Source: Clostridia bacterium (GTDB taxonomy: Bacteria; Bacillota; Clostridia; Oscillospirales; Acutalibacteraceae). Taken from it: DNA of 64,000 nucleotides. Position numbers and translations under genes: made by a program. The notes beneath the pieces were generated by a model. It was given only the letters and a program-made list of their open reading frames with translations. It was not told the DNA's origin and searched no databases. Below are positions 7,536 to 19,500 of the stretch, piece by piece; positions within the stretch are counted from its first letter, which is position 1, and every line of letters starts with the position of its first letter. The stretch spans positions 1 through 64,000 of the forward strand of contig JAFSYM010000155.1 of assembly GCA_017450005.1 (NCBI GenBank), written 5' to 3'.

Positions 7536-10500
7536 TCAAGAACCGGAGACAGTGCCCGGTAAAGCCGCGGTCAGATCGCGCAGACCCCAACCCGGATCCT
7601 TGCTGATCGTCACAATCAAACGTACATTCACCGTATCGCTGTAGTCGTCGGACACACCGCTGATGTCGATACAGTTGTTTGTGCTGTCCCAAACAGCGCC
7701 GGACGTTGTATGTGATGTGTTGTTCGTCGGCACGCTGTACGTCGCTGTATAGCCGTCCGGCAGGATGGTGTTCACCGAGATACCGCTCTGGCAGAGCAGC
7801 TTCTCAAACTGAACGGAATTGCCGTTATTCACATCCTGGCTCTGGCTGGTCACGGCGTTGGAAGCGTACTTCGTACCGCTTCTGTCCGTAATCAGGCTCA
7901 GGCCGATCGTGTTGGCGCCGGTGGCGGTCAATCCGGACGCATAGCCGATTTCGTAGGTAACCTGCACCGTACGCACAACCGGAACTTCTAGATAGCGGTA
8001 GATGGTATGCGCCGCGACGCCTTCAAACGTCGCACCGGAAGCGGTGCTCAGTTCGGCGCGGACGTCCGTCATCTTATCCTTCTCGTACGCATTTGAGACC
8101 AACTGATTCGCAACCGTCGTCGATCCGGACTGCGGGTTGACGAGATAGGACTTGCTCGGCGTATTGGTCACATAGCCCGTAGAGACAAGCGCGACCGTAT
8201 CGTTTGCATTTTCACCCACCGGTGAAAGTGCAGAAATCTGCGTGTAGTAGTCGGCAGTGCCGGCGCTTCCGGCGTAGGAGAAGTCGATGCGCGCGAGCGC
8301 AAAGCTCAGGCCTGCCTTGAATTCTTCGGAAATCACGTGATCGAGCGTGTCAGGCGAATCCTTTGCCTTGACGGAGACAATCGAAACAGGATTCGGATAA
8401 TATTCGTTCGCCGTGTCAAACGTCCAAGTGCTGTCCAGACTGTAGTCGCTGCCGGAAATGATCTGATCCGTCATCAAGCCGGTATATGTGGAATCCGAAG
8501 CCAAAGATGCTGTATTCAGAGACGTATCGTAAATCGCTGTGGTGATGCCCGTTGTACCGGAACCGCAGATGGTGCTGCGTGCGCCCGTACCGGCGTCGCT
8601 CATAGCACTCAGGCTGCCCGCGAAAACCACTCTCGCGATTGTGCCTGCGCTGCGATTGCCGACAATACCGCCGAGCATTGCGCCGTCGCCGCCCTTGACA
8701 AAGGCCGTGGACTCTGCGTTATTCAGCGTCGAAGCGCCAAGCATCGTGCCAAACACGCCGCCCGCTTTACCGGCAGGAAGCGTCGTCTGCACATAGCCGG
8801 AAGTCACAACGCCGCTCGTGGTCACATTGTTCACATTGCCGGCAAGGCCCCCGACATAGTTTGCATTGCTCGTTACGTTGCCGACTGCATAAACGCTGTC
8901 TACCGAAACCTTGCTCAGGGAGCCGGCAAGCAGTCCGACGCCCATGCTGCTGGCGTTGCTGGTAGTACCGGTCACGTCCACGCCGACTACAGCCAGACGT
9001 TTGAGCGACTGTGTCGATCCGTCGCCGTCGACAGGAATGCTGCCGATCATACCGCCGGTCTGGTCGCCGCCGGTCACTGTACCGCCGATCACCATGCAGT
9101 TGTCGACCTTGCTGTGCTTATCGCCTTTGCCGATGAGCGCGCCGGTAGAATCGCCGCCGGTGATATCGACATTGCGCAGGATCAGGTTGCTGATTCTCAG
9201 CGAGTCGCCTGCACCGGTTCCGCCGAGGACGGAGAACAAACCGGTATTGGTTTCGTTGCCGCTGATACCGTCATTGACCGTATCAATATAGAGATTGTCG
9301 ATCGAGCAGTTGCATCCGTCAAAGCTGAACGCGCCTTCCGAACTGTCGCCGCTTCCGCCTTTATAGTTGGCAATAGGCGTAAAGGAAACGCGCTGATCTG
9401 TTTCGCTGCCGGTCGGCGCGGGACGCATCTCGATATCGGCGCAAAGACGGATGTTCTTGTTCGTGCTGACCGCAGAACTGAGCGGTGCGAACTTGCCGAT
9501 GTCTGCCGACGACAGGGCGCGAAGCTGACGCTCAGTCGCAATATACACTGTGTTTCTGCTGCCGCGCAGACCGATGCGGATCTGACGGAAAATCGGCACC
9601 GTGACCGTTTGCGTGCCGCCGTTGTCTTCAACGGTGTGCGAGAGCAATCCAGCGCTCGCCTGAATATAGGGAGACTTCAGATTGCGCGTAACGGCGTTAT
9701 GCCAGGAGCCGTAATCGAGATAGGTGTTACGCAGAATGAATGTCTTGTCTGCGATGTGCGTATTAAACAGCAGATCCGTATCCATATCCGTGTTTCCGTG
9801 CACGACACCGGCCGTCACAGCGCCGTTGCCGACCAGTTTATAGTCGTAGCTGCTGCTGTAGGTGCCGTTGTTGCCGGCAGTGTATGTCGAAGAAGCAACA
9901 GAGATTGTCACATTCGATTCCCCGGCGAAGCTCGTCGGAAGATAGGTCGGATACGTAATGCCGAAATAGGTTCTGCTCGCCTCAACGTCGTCTGCCTCAC
10001 GCTCGTCTACGAAGACAGGCAGAGAAGCGAACTTGGAAAATGCCGTATAGTACGGATCCTGACTTGTGCTGAAGGCGTCATAGGCATCGACGGTTTCACC
10101 CTGAGCGGCCACTTTCATCTGCAGCACAGGATACAGACCTTCTGTATAACTCCAGTTGACCGTATCCTGCGAGAAGCCGTCAAAGTCGGCGTCAACCAGA
10201 TCTGCTGTCGTCTTGCCCGCGCTTGTGACCCATCCCTGATTTGCGGCAGGCGTCGCTGTGCTCGTGTCCCAGCCGTCGTACAGCGAACCGTCCGCACGCA
10301 GAATGCTCGGAATTGCCGTACCGTTCGGGATCGTAATTCGGCCGATCGTTTCCGCGTCGTAGAAGATATTGCCGCTGCCGTTACGCAGAACGCCGTCGCC
10401 AAAGAGCGTCGGGTACTTCTGCGAGACGGTGGTGCCGCTGCCGAGATTGGCGTACTCGGTCGCATTCAGACCGCCGACAAACACATTCGATGCCGTCACG

Positions 10501-13500
10501 TATCCGCCAACCGTATGGCTGGGGTCGCCCTTATGGCCGATCACAAGCGGCGTGCCGAAGTCGTCGTATTCCACGTTCTGCGATGCGCCCTGCTTCACCT
10601 TTGCGAAGCAAGTCGTTGTCGCTGTGCAGGCGCAATTGTTCAATTCCACAAACCGATCCGCGTCCACGTGACCCAGGAAACCGCTCGCAAATTTCGGAGC
10701 AAGAACATCCGAAGAGCTGAAGCAGTTTTCAAAGTAAGTGCTTGCGAGCTGATTTATTGCCTGCGCACCGATCAGTCCGCCGGCGCAGTAAGTCTCGAGA
10801 GGAATGGTTGCCGGAATGTCCACTGTATTCAGGTCGTCATACACGCGAACCATGGTCGACGTGAAGCAGTTCACCAGTCGGCCGTGCTGCACAGTACCGA
10901 CCAGGCCGCCTGCATAATGGTCGGAGCGTACGCAGCCGTACACAACCGAGCAATTCTTGATCGGAAGATTCGATACATAACGGCCGACGAGACCGCCCGT
11001 ATTCGTTCCGCCGCACACGCTGGCAAGATCATAGGCGTTCGAAGTCGCAGCCGCAGCCGTACTTGTGGTGCCGTCCAGACCGTAAACACCGGAAGCCAGC
11101 TCGATATGGAGATTGCGCAGACGATAGTCGCCTGTCTGTTCAGCGACTACGTCGCTAACATATCCGAACAAACCGACATCTTCAATATTGACGTCTGCAT
11201 TGTTGTCCTTGGTGGAGTAGCGGAAATCATAGATCCGGAATCCGCCGCCGTCGTAGCCGCCATAGAAGCTGCCGCCGGTCGCGGACGAACCGATGGGCGA
11301 GAAGTGTGTGCTGCGCGCAGTCGACGAATCCAGCTTGCCGATTTCAATCAGAATATCCGCAAATGAAATGTCGGCCGTTTGTAAATAATGGTTGCCCAGA
11401 TAGGTGAATTGTGAATCCGCAGCGCTGACGCCAAAGAAGTAGTCCGCAAACGTCTCCGCATCCGGAATCGTAAACGGATGCGCGATGGAACCGTCCTCGG
11501 TCGATCCGCTGCTGAGCGGAATGTCTACGAGCAGTCCGTAACCGAGATCCGCAACCAGCTTGTGGTTTTTCGCACGGCCCGGATCTTTCGCGATACTCAG
11601 AGAAACCGCTTTCAGTCCGTCGAGCGCTGTTGCAGATATGCTCGCACTGTAATACTGCGAAGTCGCCGGCGTAGCATAAACGCTGAGAGACAGCGTATGC
11701 TGCTGCGCTGCAGCGGCGCCGCTCCAGACCAGAAGCGTGTTTGTGCCGCTCGCAGCCGCAAAGTCGACACTGGCCGTATTGCCCGACTTCGTGATACTGA
11801 CCTGATTGAAGATCAGGTGAGCAGGCTTATTGATCGTGGCCGGATACGTGTCGTCCGCACTCTTGCCGATCATTGCTTCATCGAATGTATAACCCGAATC
11901 AGGATAACCGTTGCCGATCGTAAAGGACGAAGGCGGTATTTCATTGTTAGCCGGATTCAGACCTTCCGCCACATCATACAAAATGCAGGCGGTAATGCCG
12001 GACGGATCTCCGTATGCGCCGATATTCTCGTTGCCGTTACCCGTATTGCACACGTCGCCGGAGAAGTAATTGTCGAAAATGCGATTCTCATAATTCGCGG
12101 CAGTCGCGCCGTCTGCAAAGGTATTCGTATACACTTTGCCGAACAGAATACCGAAATACTTGACCGAGTCATTTATCGTATTGGTGGTATTCCCTGCAGT
12201 CTGCTCAAAAGTACAACTGACGATGTTGCCGCTCATGAACGCGTCGGAAGAAGTCGGCGTACCGGAAAGATTCGGAATCTTATAGCTCTTATAACTGCTC
12301 GTCAAAGTGAACCGTACAATTCCGACAATGCCGCCGGCATACATCGGCGAATACACCGCGCCGGAACCGACGTTATTGACCATGCGGAATGCCAAAGCGC
12401 CGTCATGATAAATCTGGTAATAGGTTCCGACCTCTGAGCCGCCGAATATCGCGGCCGCAGACGTAAACGTCTGGCCATCATCGAGTGACGCACCGTAAAC
12501 ACGGACATTCGCATAGGATTGGCAGCCGCTGATCTCCAAGCCACTGTAGTACGGCTGCATATAACCGAGGATACCGCCGGCCGTATTCTGCTGCTTTGTC
12601 GCATCCGTACTGTCCACATTGGCCGTGATGGATGATCTGTTCGCCGCAGGCGTATCGACCGCATCCACCTTGCAATTGGTAATCGAAATTGTACGGTAAT
12701 CGGAATCGCCGTACTCTGCGCAGCCCAGGATACCGCCAGCTCTGCTCGCGGTCGTTGTTTCAGCAGTCTGAACAGTCGAACCCGCCACGGAACAACCGCT
12801 GATTGATGCATCGACCAGCGCCGCGCGCTGCGCAGTATAGCCGCTGTTGTTCGGCCATTCACCGTCCTGCGCCGCCGTGCCGAGATTCATCGTGCCGCCG
12901 ATGATACCGCCGGCATACTGTGTACCTGTAATCACACAAGCGCCCTGCACGCGACAGTTCGTTACGCTCGCACCGCCGCCGACAATACCGCCCGCGCAGT
13001 GCTGCGAGGTCACGCTTGTGCCGGAATCAACCAGACAATCCGAGATCGTTCCAAACGAAACACCGGCAATCGCACCGGCATGGCCGTTTGCCGAAACCGT
13101 GGAGCTTTCGACCTTGATGCCGGAAACGGTTGTCGCAGAACTTTCGCCGGTCAGCACGCCGGCATTACCCGCCGAACCGCCGGATCTCGCCGCAGTAGAT
13201 GTGAACGAGCAGCCGCTGAACGTCAGGTTCTGCACAACTGCGCCGGAAGCGAGTGTCGGGAAGAAACCGACGAGATCAGCGCCGGACGAGACACTGAGAT
13301 TCTTGATGGAATGATGCACCATGCTCCCGTAATAGCCGGGATACGTGCTGTTGGTGCTGTTATTCTCATCATAGTTTTCATAGAATTCGCCGTCCAGATG
13401 TCCGCTGAATGGCGTCGTCATCAGCGTATGCAGCCAGTCATTCGTGACCTCCGGATCTCCAGACGCTTCCTGCACGTCCCATGCGGCAGCCCAGTCAGGT

Positions 13501-16500
13501 CCTGCCTCGCCCGCAGTCGAGCTGAAGTCCAGATCGCGCGCCAGGATGAAGCATGAAGTCGGATACTTCATGACGAATTTCAAATGCCCGATCTCTTCGA
13601 TCAGGAACGGGGCGCTCGGTGTACCCTCGCCCTTGATGTTGGAAGCGTTGACGAAGAAGCAGACCTTGATACCGTTCTGATAGTCAAAGACAGCCGGATC
13701 TTCGCCGGAATCGACCAGCGTGAACGTTCTGGTTACAGCATCGTACGTAAACAGTGTTTCGGATTGATTTTCCGGATGGATGCTGTCAAGTACAAATGAA
13801 AACGTATCGCCGGAAACGCTTGTCGGCGCCAGAAAGCTCTCGAACAAATACTTACTGTCACCCGAATTATCATCCGTGAACGTGGAGGAAAGGTAAATGC
13901 TGTCACTCGCAAGCTGCAGCGGCTCTGCCGTAAGCGGCAGACGCTTGACATACTCGTTTGTACCGGCCTTATACATGATTTGCTCCTGCATATCGAAGCA
14001 AGTCGCCGCATAGGCAGTGTATGTTTCGCTCACAGCGCCGTCGCCGCAAAGGTGATAGGCCGTAATGCTGTCTTTTCTTTCGGACATGACGCCCTGCTGA
14101 TAGCTCGAATAATACACATGGTCGAAGGGGGAATTCGCGAGGTTCGTCGGCAGAACACCAGTCGTCACGCTGCCGATGATCACACCGTGCGACGCAGCGC
14201 TGCCCTGCTGTACGATAATCAGCGTGTCGGAAACCAAAGCGGTCACGGAGGATTTGGCATGATTCTCAGCCAAACCGATCACACCGCCGATCGCGCCCTG
14301 TGTGGCCTGCGGCGTGCTGCCTGTGATGGTCAGTGAACCGGCTGCCGTGCAGTCGTCGATATGCAGTCCGTCCAGATCGTAGACGCGTCCCGCAAGCGTG
14401 CCGACTGCCGCGCTCGCCTGCACCGATGCCTGCGTCTGGCAGTCGTCGATGTCAATTGTACCATTGACAAGACCGCTGCTGCCCAGAATGCCGCCGGCAT
14501 AATACAGGGCTGTGATGGTCACACCGCTGCCGATTGTGCAGTCTGCAATGTCCAGATCCACGGCGGGTGTAGCGGTGCCGTCATCGCTGTTATCCTTGCG
14601 CACTTTGCCGACCACGCCTGCAGCGGCTGCTTGCGCCAGAACGCTGCGCGTGCTGGTAATCGCATATGTGCCGCTGATCGAAGCGTTTTGAATGGCGCAC
14701 ACGCCGTCGCCGGTCTCATCAACCAGACCGACAAGACCGGAAGCCACACTGCCGGTAATGGAGCCGGTTCCGGAAATGGTCGTGGCATTGGCGCTGCCTG
14801 TGTCGCCGAGTGTACCGGCAAACTCCGCCGCAATACCTGCCGCAGCGTCAACCTTGCCGTTATATGTCGTTTGCAGTGAGGAAACCGTCAGGTTTGTAAT
14901 GGTCGTACCCTTGATCGAGTTTTCACGGTTCGCGGTACCGGATGCATGGGCATGACCGAACAGGCCGCCCGTAAAGTACGCGCCGCTGACAGAAACGTCG
15001 CTGACCACGGTATTGGTCACTTTTGCATCCACCGCATAGGCTGCGAGCGTGCCGGCATAAACCGTGTTCGTACCGGACACAGTGGTGTTTGTTGTTGTAA
15101 TTTCGTGGGTATCGGGATCCTCTGTCTGCAAAGCGGTAACATGGATCTTGTCAAATGTCGTATTGGTTACGTCACCGACAACAAGGCCGACCTTGCTGCC
15201 GCTCGACGAAATCGTCGCGCCGGAGAACTCGATGTTCTTGATGGTTGCGCCGTTCGTCTGGGCAAACACACCGGTATTGGACGCAGAGCCGCCGATCTGC
15301 AGCCCGCTGATCGTGTGAATCACAGCGCCGGTCGAGTCGATCTGCGCATTGGCCGTGTCGTAAGCGCCGGTCAGCGTGCCGTTGAATACGGTATCGTTCT
15401 TGCCGATAATGGGCTGGAAGAAGCTGCCGTCTTTGTAGTAGTCGCCGCCGTTTTCAAACACAGACGGATCAATGATGATATCGTTCGCGATCGCGTAATA
15501 CTCACCGAGCGACAGGTCGCGCGAACGCAGCGAGTCAAGCTCATCCAGGTTATGAATCAGGAACGGATCGGATGATGTACCAGATCCGCTGAGCGTAACG
15601 CCCGCAATATTACTACAGGTCACGGGAATGAGCGCGTGGATGAGCGCGACCTCGTTTGTGCCGGGGATCAGGAAGAGACCGTTGGCGTCTGAAACAGCGG
15701 TACCCGCACCTGCGGAGCAGGCGATCGTATAAGCGCTGCGCACACCTGCGGAATCGCTCTTTTTACCCTCGATCACAACGGTCGATGTGGTTGAAGTATC
15801 CTTCACCGCCACAATGTTGTTAGACGTCGAAGTCCAGCCGGCATACATCGGAACGGATGCGTCGGTGTGATTGTAGCTGGCCAGTCTGGCTACGGAAGCG
15901 ACATTGGTCGGAGTCACGGAAGCAACCGCACTCACGTCGCCGTCGATCTCGACGGGATCGGTCGAGTTGTGAATATACGGGAAGGTTGCGCTTAGAGTGG
16001 GATCCGATGTATTGCGGGTCGGTCTGTTGATGTCCGTCACGCTTGAAATCGTTCTTCCGAGATTGTCAAACGGCGTCTTTGTGCTGGTACCGTAGCTGCC
16101 GATATATGAGCAGTCGTCCGAAGCCGGTTCACTCGAGATTACGTTGCCCGGAAGCACATTCGGCAAATTTGTCTGCGCCAAGAAGCCTGTAGCCGCGCCA
16201 TTAACGTTACCGATGAGTTTGCCGGATTTCTCTGCCGCCGGATTCTGAATGCGGCTGTTGAGCGAGGCCATAACCGTGCAATTCTTGATAAGATCCGTGC
16301 AGTTCGTATAAGAGCCCATCCAGCCGATCACGCCGCCGACATAGCCGCCAGAGTTTGAGCCGGTCGAGTCAGGAGCTGCCAGATCCAGCATACCGCCAAC
16401 GACGCAGTCGCTGATTTTCAGTTTATTTGCATACAATAGAGAATAACCGATCACGCCGCCGACCGCAGATTGATTGATCGTCTTCTCGGTGATGTTGACC

Positions 16501-19500
16501 GATGCATAGGAAACGCAATTGGAAATGGTCGTAGACCAATAACTGCCTGATGTGCTCGAGGCGGAATAACCGACAATGCCGCCAAAGTATTTGAACGAAC
16601 CGGACACGGAAACATCGGGACCCACGCCGCATTGCTCAACAACAATCTCTGCGACGCGTCCGCCGGAGACGATACCGCCGCCTTCAGCGTTACTGGAACC
16701 GATTTCGCTCGGCGTATTGATCGTCGTTTCGCCGATTACCTTACAGTTCGTAATCTCCAAATGCGTGCCGGCTGCTGACGCCGCTTTTCTGGACGAACGG
16801 CCGACAATGCCGCCGGGCGTGCAGGAAGTGATCGTACAATCCTCGACCGTGCAGTTCTGCACCGTGCCGCCGAAATGTCCGGCAATACCGCCGGTTTCCG
16901 TGTAGTAGTTTGTAACGCTGCTTACATCATTGTTGGATACGATGCTGGTATCCGAAACCGTGCATCCCGTAATAGACGCGTTGCCGATTGCCACAGTCTC
17001 ACTGGCAACAACACCGCCAACGCTGCCGCCGTAGCCGTCGCCCGCTCCGGCCGATATCAGGGAATCGCCGTTGGCATTGCCGCAAACGACAGCATTCCGT
17101 ATCAGAATACCGCTGTTGTCCGAAGGGCTGACAATACCCGTCGTTTGGTTTGCGCTGGAGCTCGGCAGCACGTTGCCCGCCTTGCCGAGAATACCGCCGA
17201 CCCAGCCAAAGCCGCGGACGGTCACATGCTCCATCACGATAGAACGCGCTCCGGTTCCGCCGATACATACCGTACCGGATGCGCAGCGGCTGTCACCGAT
17301 CAGACCGCCGATCGCCCACGCGCCGCCTGTACCGTCATTCTTGACGGTCGTATCCTTGACCGTGATATGGTCAATCGTATAGATAGAACCTGTAGCAGCA
17401 CTCCACAAACAGCCGACGAGCGCACCTGCCTGCGAGACATTGGAGAGTGATACGGTCGTTGCTGCATATTTGGTGCTGCTGACGAGGCAGTTTGTAATGT
17501 CAATATTTGTAAACGAGCACTGTGTATTCGTACCGGTCGAGCCGTTATAGTCCGCAAAGCCGACCAGAAGGGCCAGACCCGCCTGTGTAGACGATGCCGT
17601 GACAGAATAAGATGCGCCGGAAACGCCGATGCCGAAATTGTCAAACGTCGCACCGTTTGCGTAGCAGAACATACCGGCTGCGACGCTGGTCGACGAAATC
17701 GTAAAGTTGTAGATTGTATACTTGCCGCCGCCGGGCTTCGTCGCGCCGCGGAACGTGCCTTCAAAAGCGGTTGCCGCCGAATCAGACATCATCAACGTAT
17801 CGCCCTGCATATTGATATCGGCACACAGCTCATAGATCGCCGTGCGCGCTGTTGCCACATCTGCAATCAAGCCGGCAAGGTTTTCCATATCCGCCTTGGA
17901 CTGCAGGCGGTAAACCGTATTGCCGTTTTCCGTATAGGGATCCAGCTCAAAATCATTGAAGCTTGCCGTGTCGAGATTGTCTTCTTCCAGAACCTCCGGA
18001 ATGATGATCTCTTCCGGCGCAGCCTTGCTGCCTGCGGTTTTCGGTGCATCCTTGATCTCGCGGATTCCCGCTGTGAACGGCGCGGCAGATACTGCAGCGG
18101 AGCAGCCGCTTACCGATGCAGCGCGATAGCTGCACCCCTCTGCCGTGACGGTGTTGCCCGCAGCGCCGATCATAATCTTTGCCAGCACATCCTTGACGGA
18201 AGCCGTCACATAGACGCAGCCCGTTGCAGAACAACCCACCAGCTTCGCGGAACCGTGAACAGCGGACATATCTCCGAACAGACCGCCGACCTTGCTGAGG
18301 TTCTTATCGAGAGAAATCAGGGATGCCGCCGAGCACTGCTGTGCGAGCAAATGATCGGCCGTTACGCAACCGGCCAGCGCCGCAATACCGTCGGACTTCA
18401 TGGCCGTCACTGCGATCGGTACGGAAACCGAGCAGCCGTACAGGAAATCGTTGCCGGAGAGCGTATCGATCAGGGCGCCGCTCCTGGATGCGGACAGCAG
18501 AACAAAGCCGTCTTCGTACTCCGTCGAAGCAGCGTATTTGATATCGCGCAGTGTCGCGTTGCTGACCGTGCCGAACGCACCGCCATCCACACGCGAAACA
18601 GGTACAAGATTCAATTCGTAGATATAACCGGAAGCGAGATTGGTGCTCAGGGATATCCAATGATCGTCTGTTACGCGATCGTTGCGGCTGCCCCGGACGG
18701 AGGAAAACACGGGCATAGAGATATATAAGGTATGACCGTTGCCGTCCAATGTGCCGGTAAAAGCAACCGGCATCCAGTCGTCGCCGAGCGTGATGTCTGC
18801 GCCGAGTCTGTAATGCGCATCGGGCGCGTACTTCATCATTTTCATCTGACTGTAAGAAGTGAGCACGATCGGATTCTTGGCCGATGTGCCGGCACCGTTT
18901 CCGGCAGATTCCGTCACATACACCGGTACAGAAACACGCGCAGTTGCCTGTTCGCCGCGAACACCGGCAGGTGCACTGAGCGAAACGCTGTACTGCAAAT
19001 CGCCGAATGCGCCGGCTTCGGAAGAAGACAGATTAACGGAAGAACCCGAAGCACGGACACGGATCGCGTCAGAAGTAGCCGAAACCGTATCGGACAGGTC
19101 GGCGCTCAGAACCGCCTTGCTGCCGCTCCAACGCTGCTGCAGCGCAGATGCCGGAACTGTCGCTGCACCCTTACCGGCAGAAACATGCACAACAGCCGTC
19201 GCGCAGGTCAGATCGCCGTCGGCACTCGTCATGCCGGGTGCTGCACCGAGCAAACCGCTCACAGCAGATGACCAATAGTTGGTATGACCAACATACGCAG
19301 CAGAACCGTCCTTGCCGATAACCGCGCCGCAATGATCGCCGCGCGCAGGCACTGACACGAGCGCATAGTTGCCGGAGATCGAAGTGCCGCTCTTGACGGT
19401 GCCGATCACGCCGCCGACTGAAGCAGCGCTGTCCGCACTGTTGCCGGCAGAGCCGGACGCTACACAATCTGTAATTGTGCCGCTGTTTTCACCGGCAATA

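Noticed and set aside
8337..11366. A 1009-codon open frame on the plus strand inside the giant gene
   Set aside because: It is antisense to the GLUG protein, rich in Arg and Cys, and has no ribosome site or recognisable motif. It results from the codon bias of the real gene.
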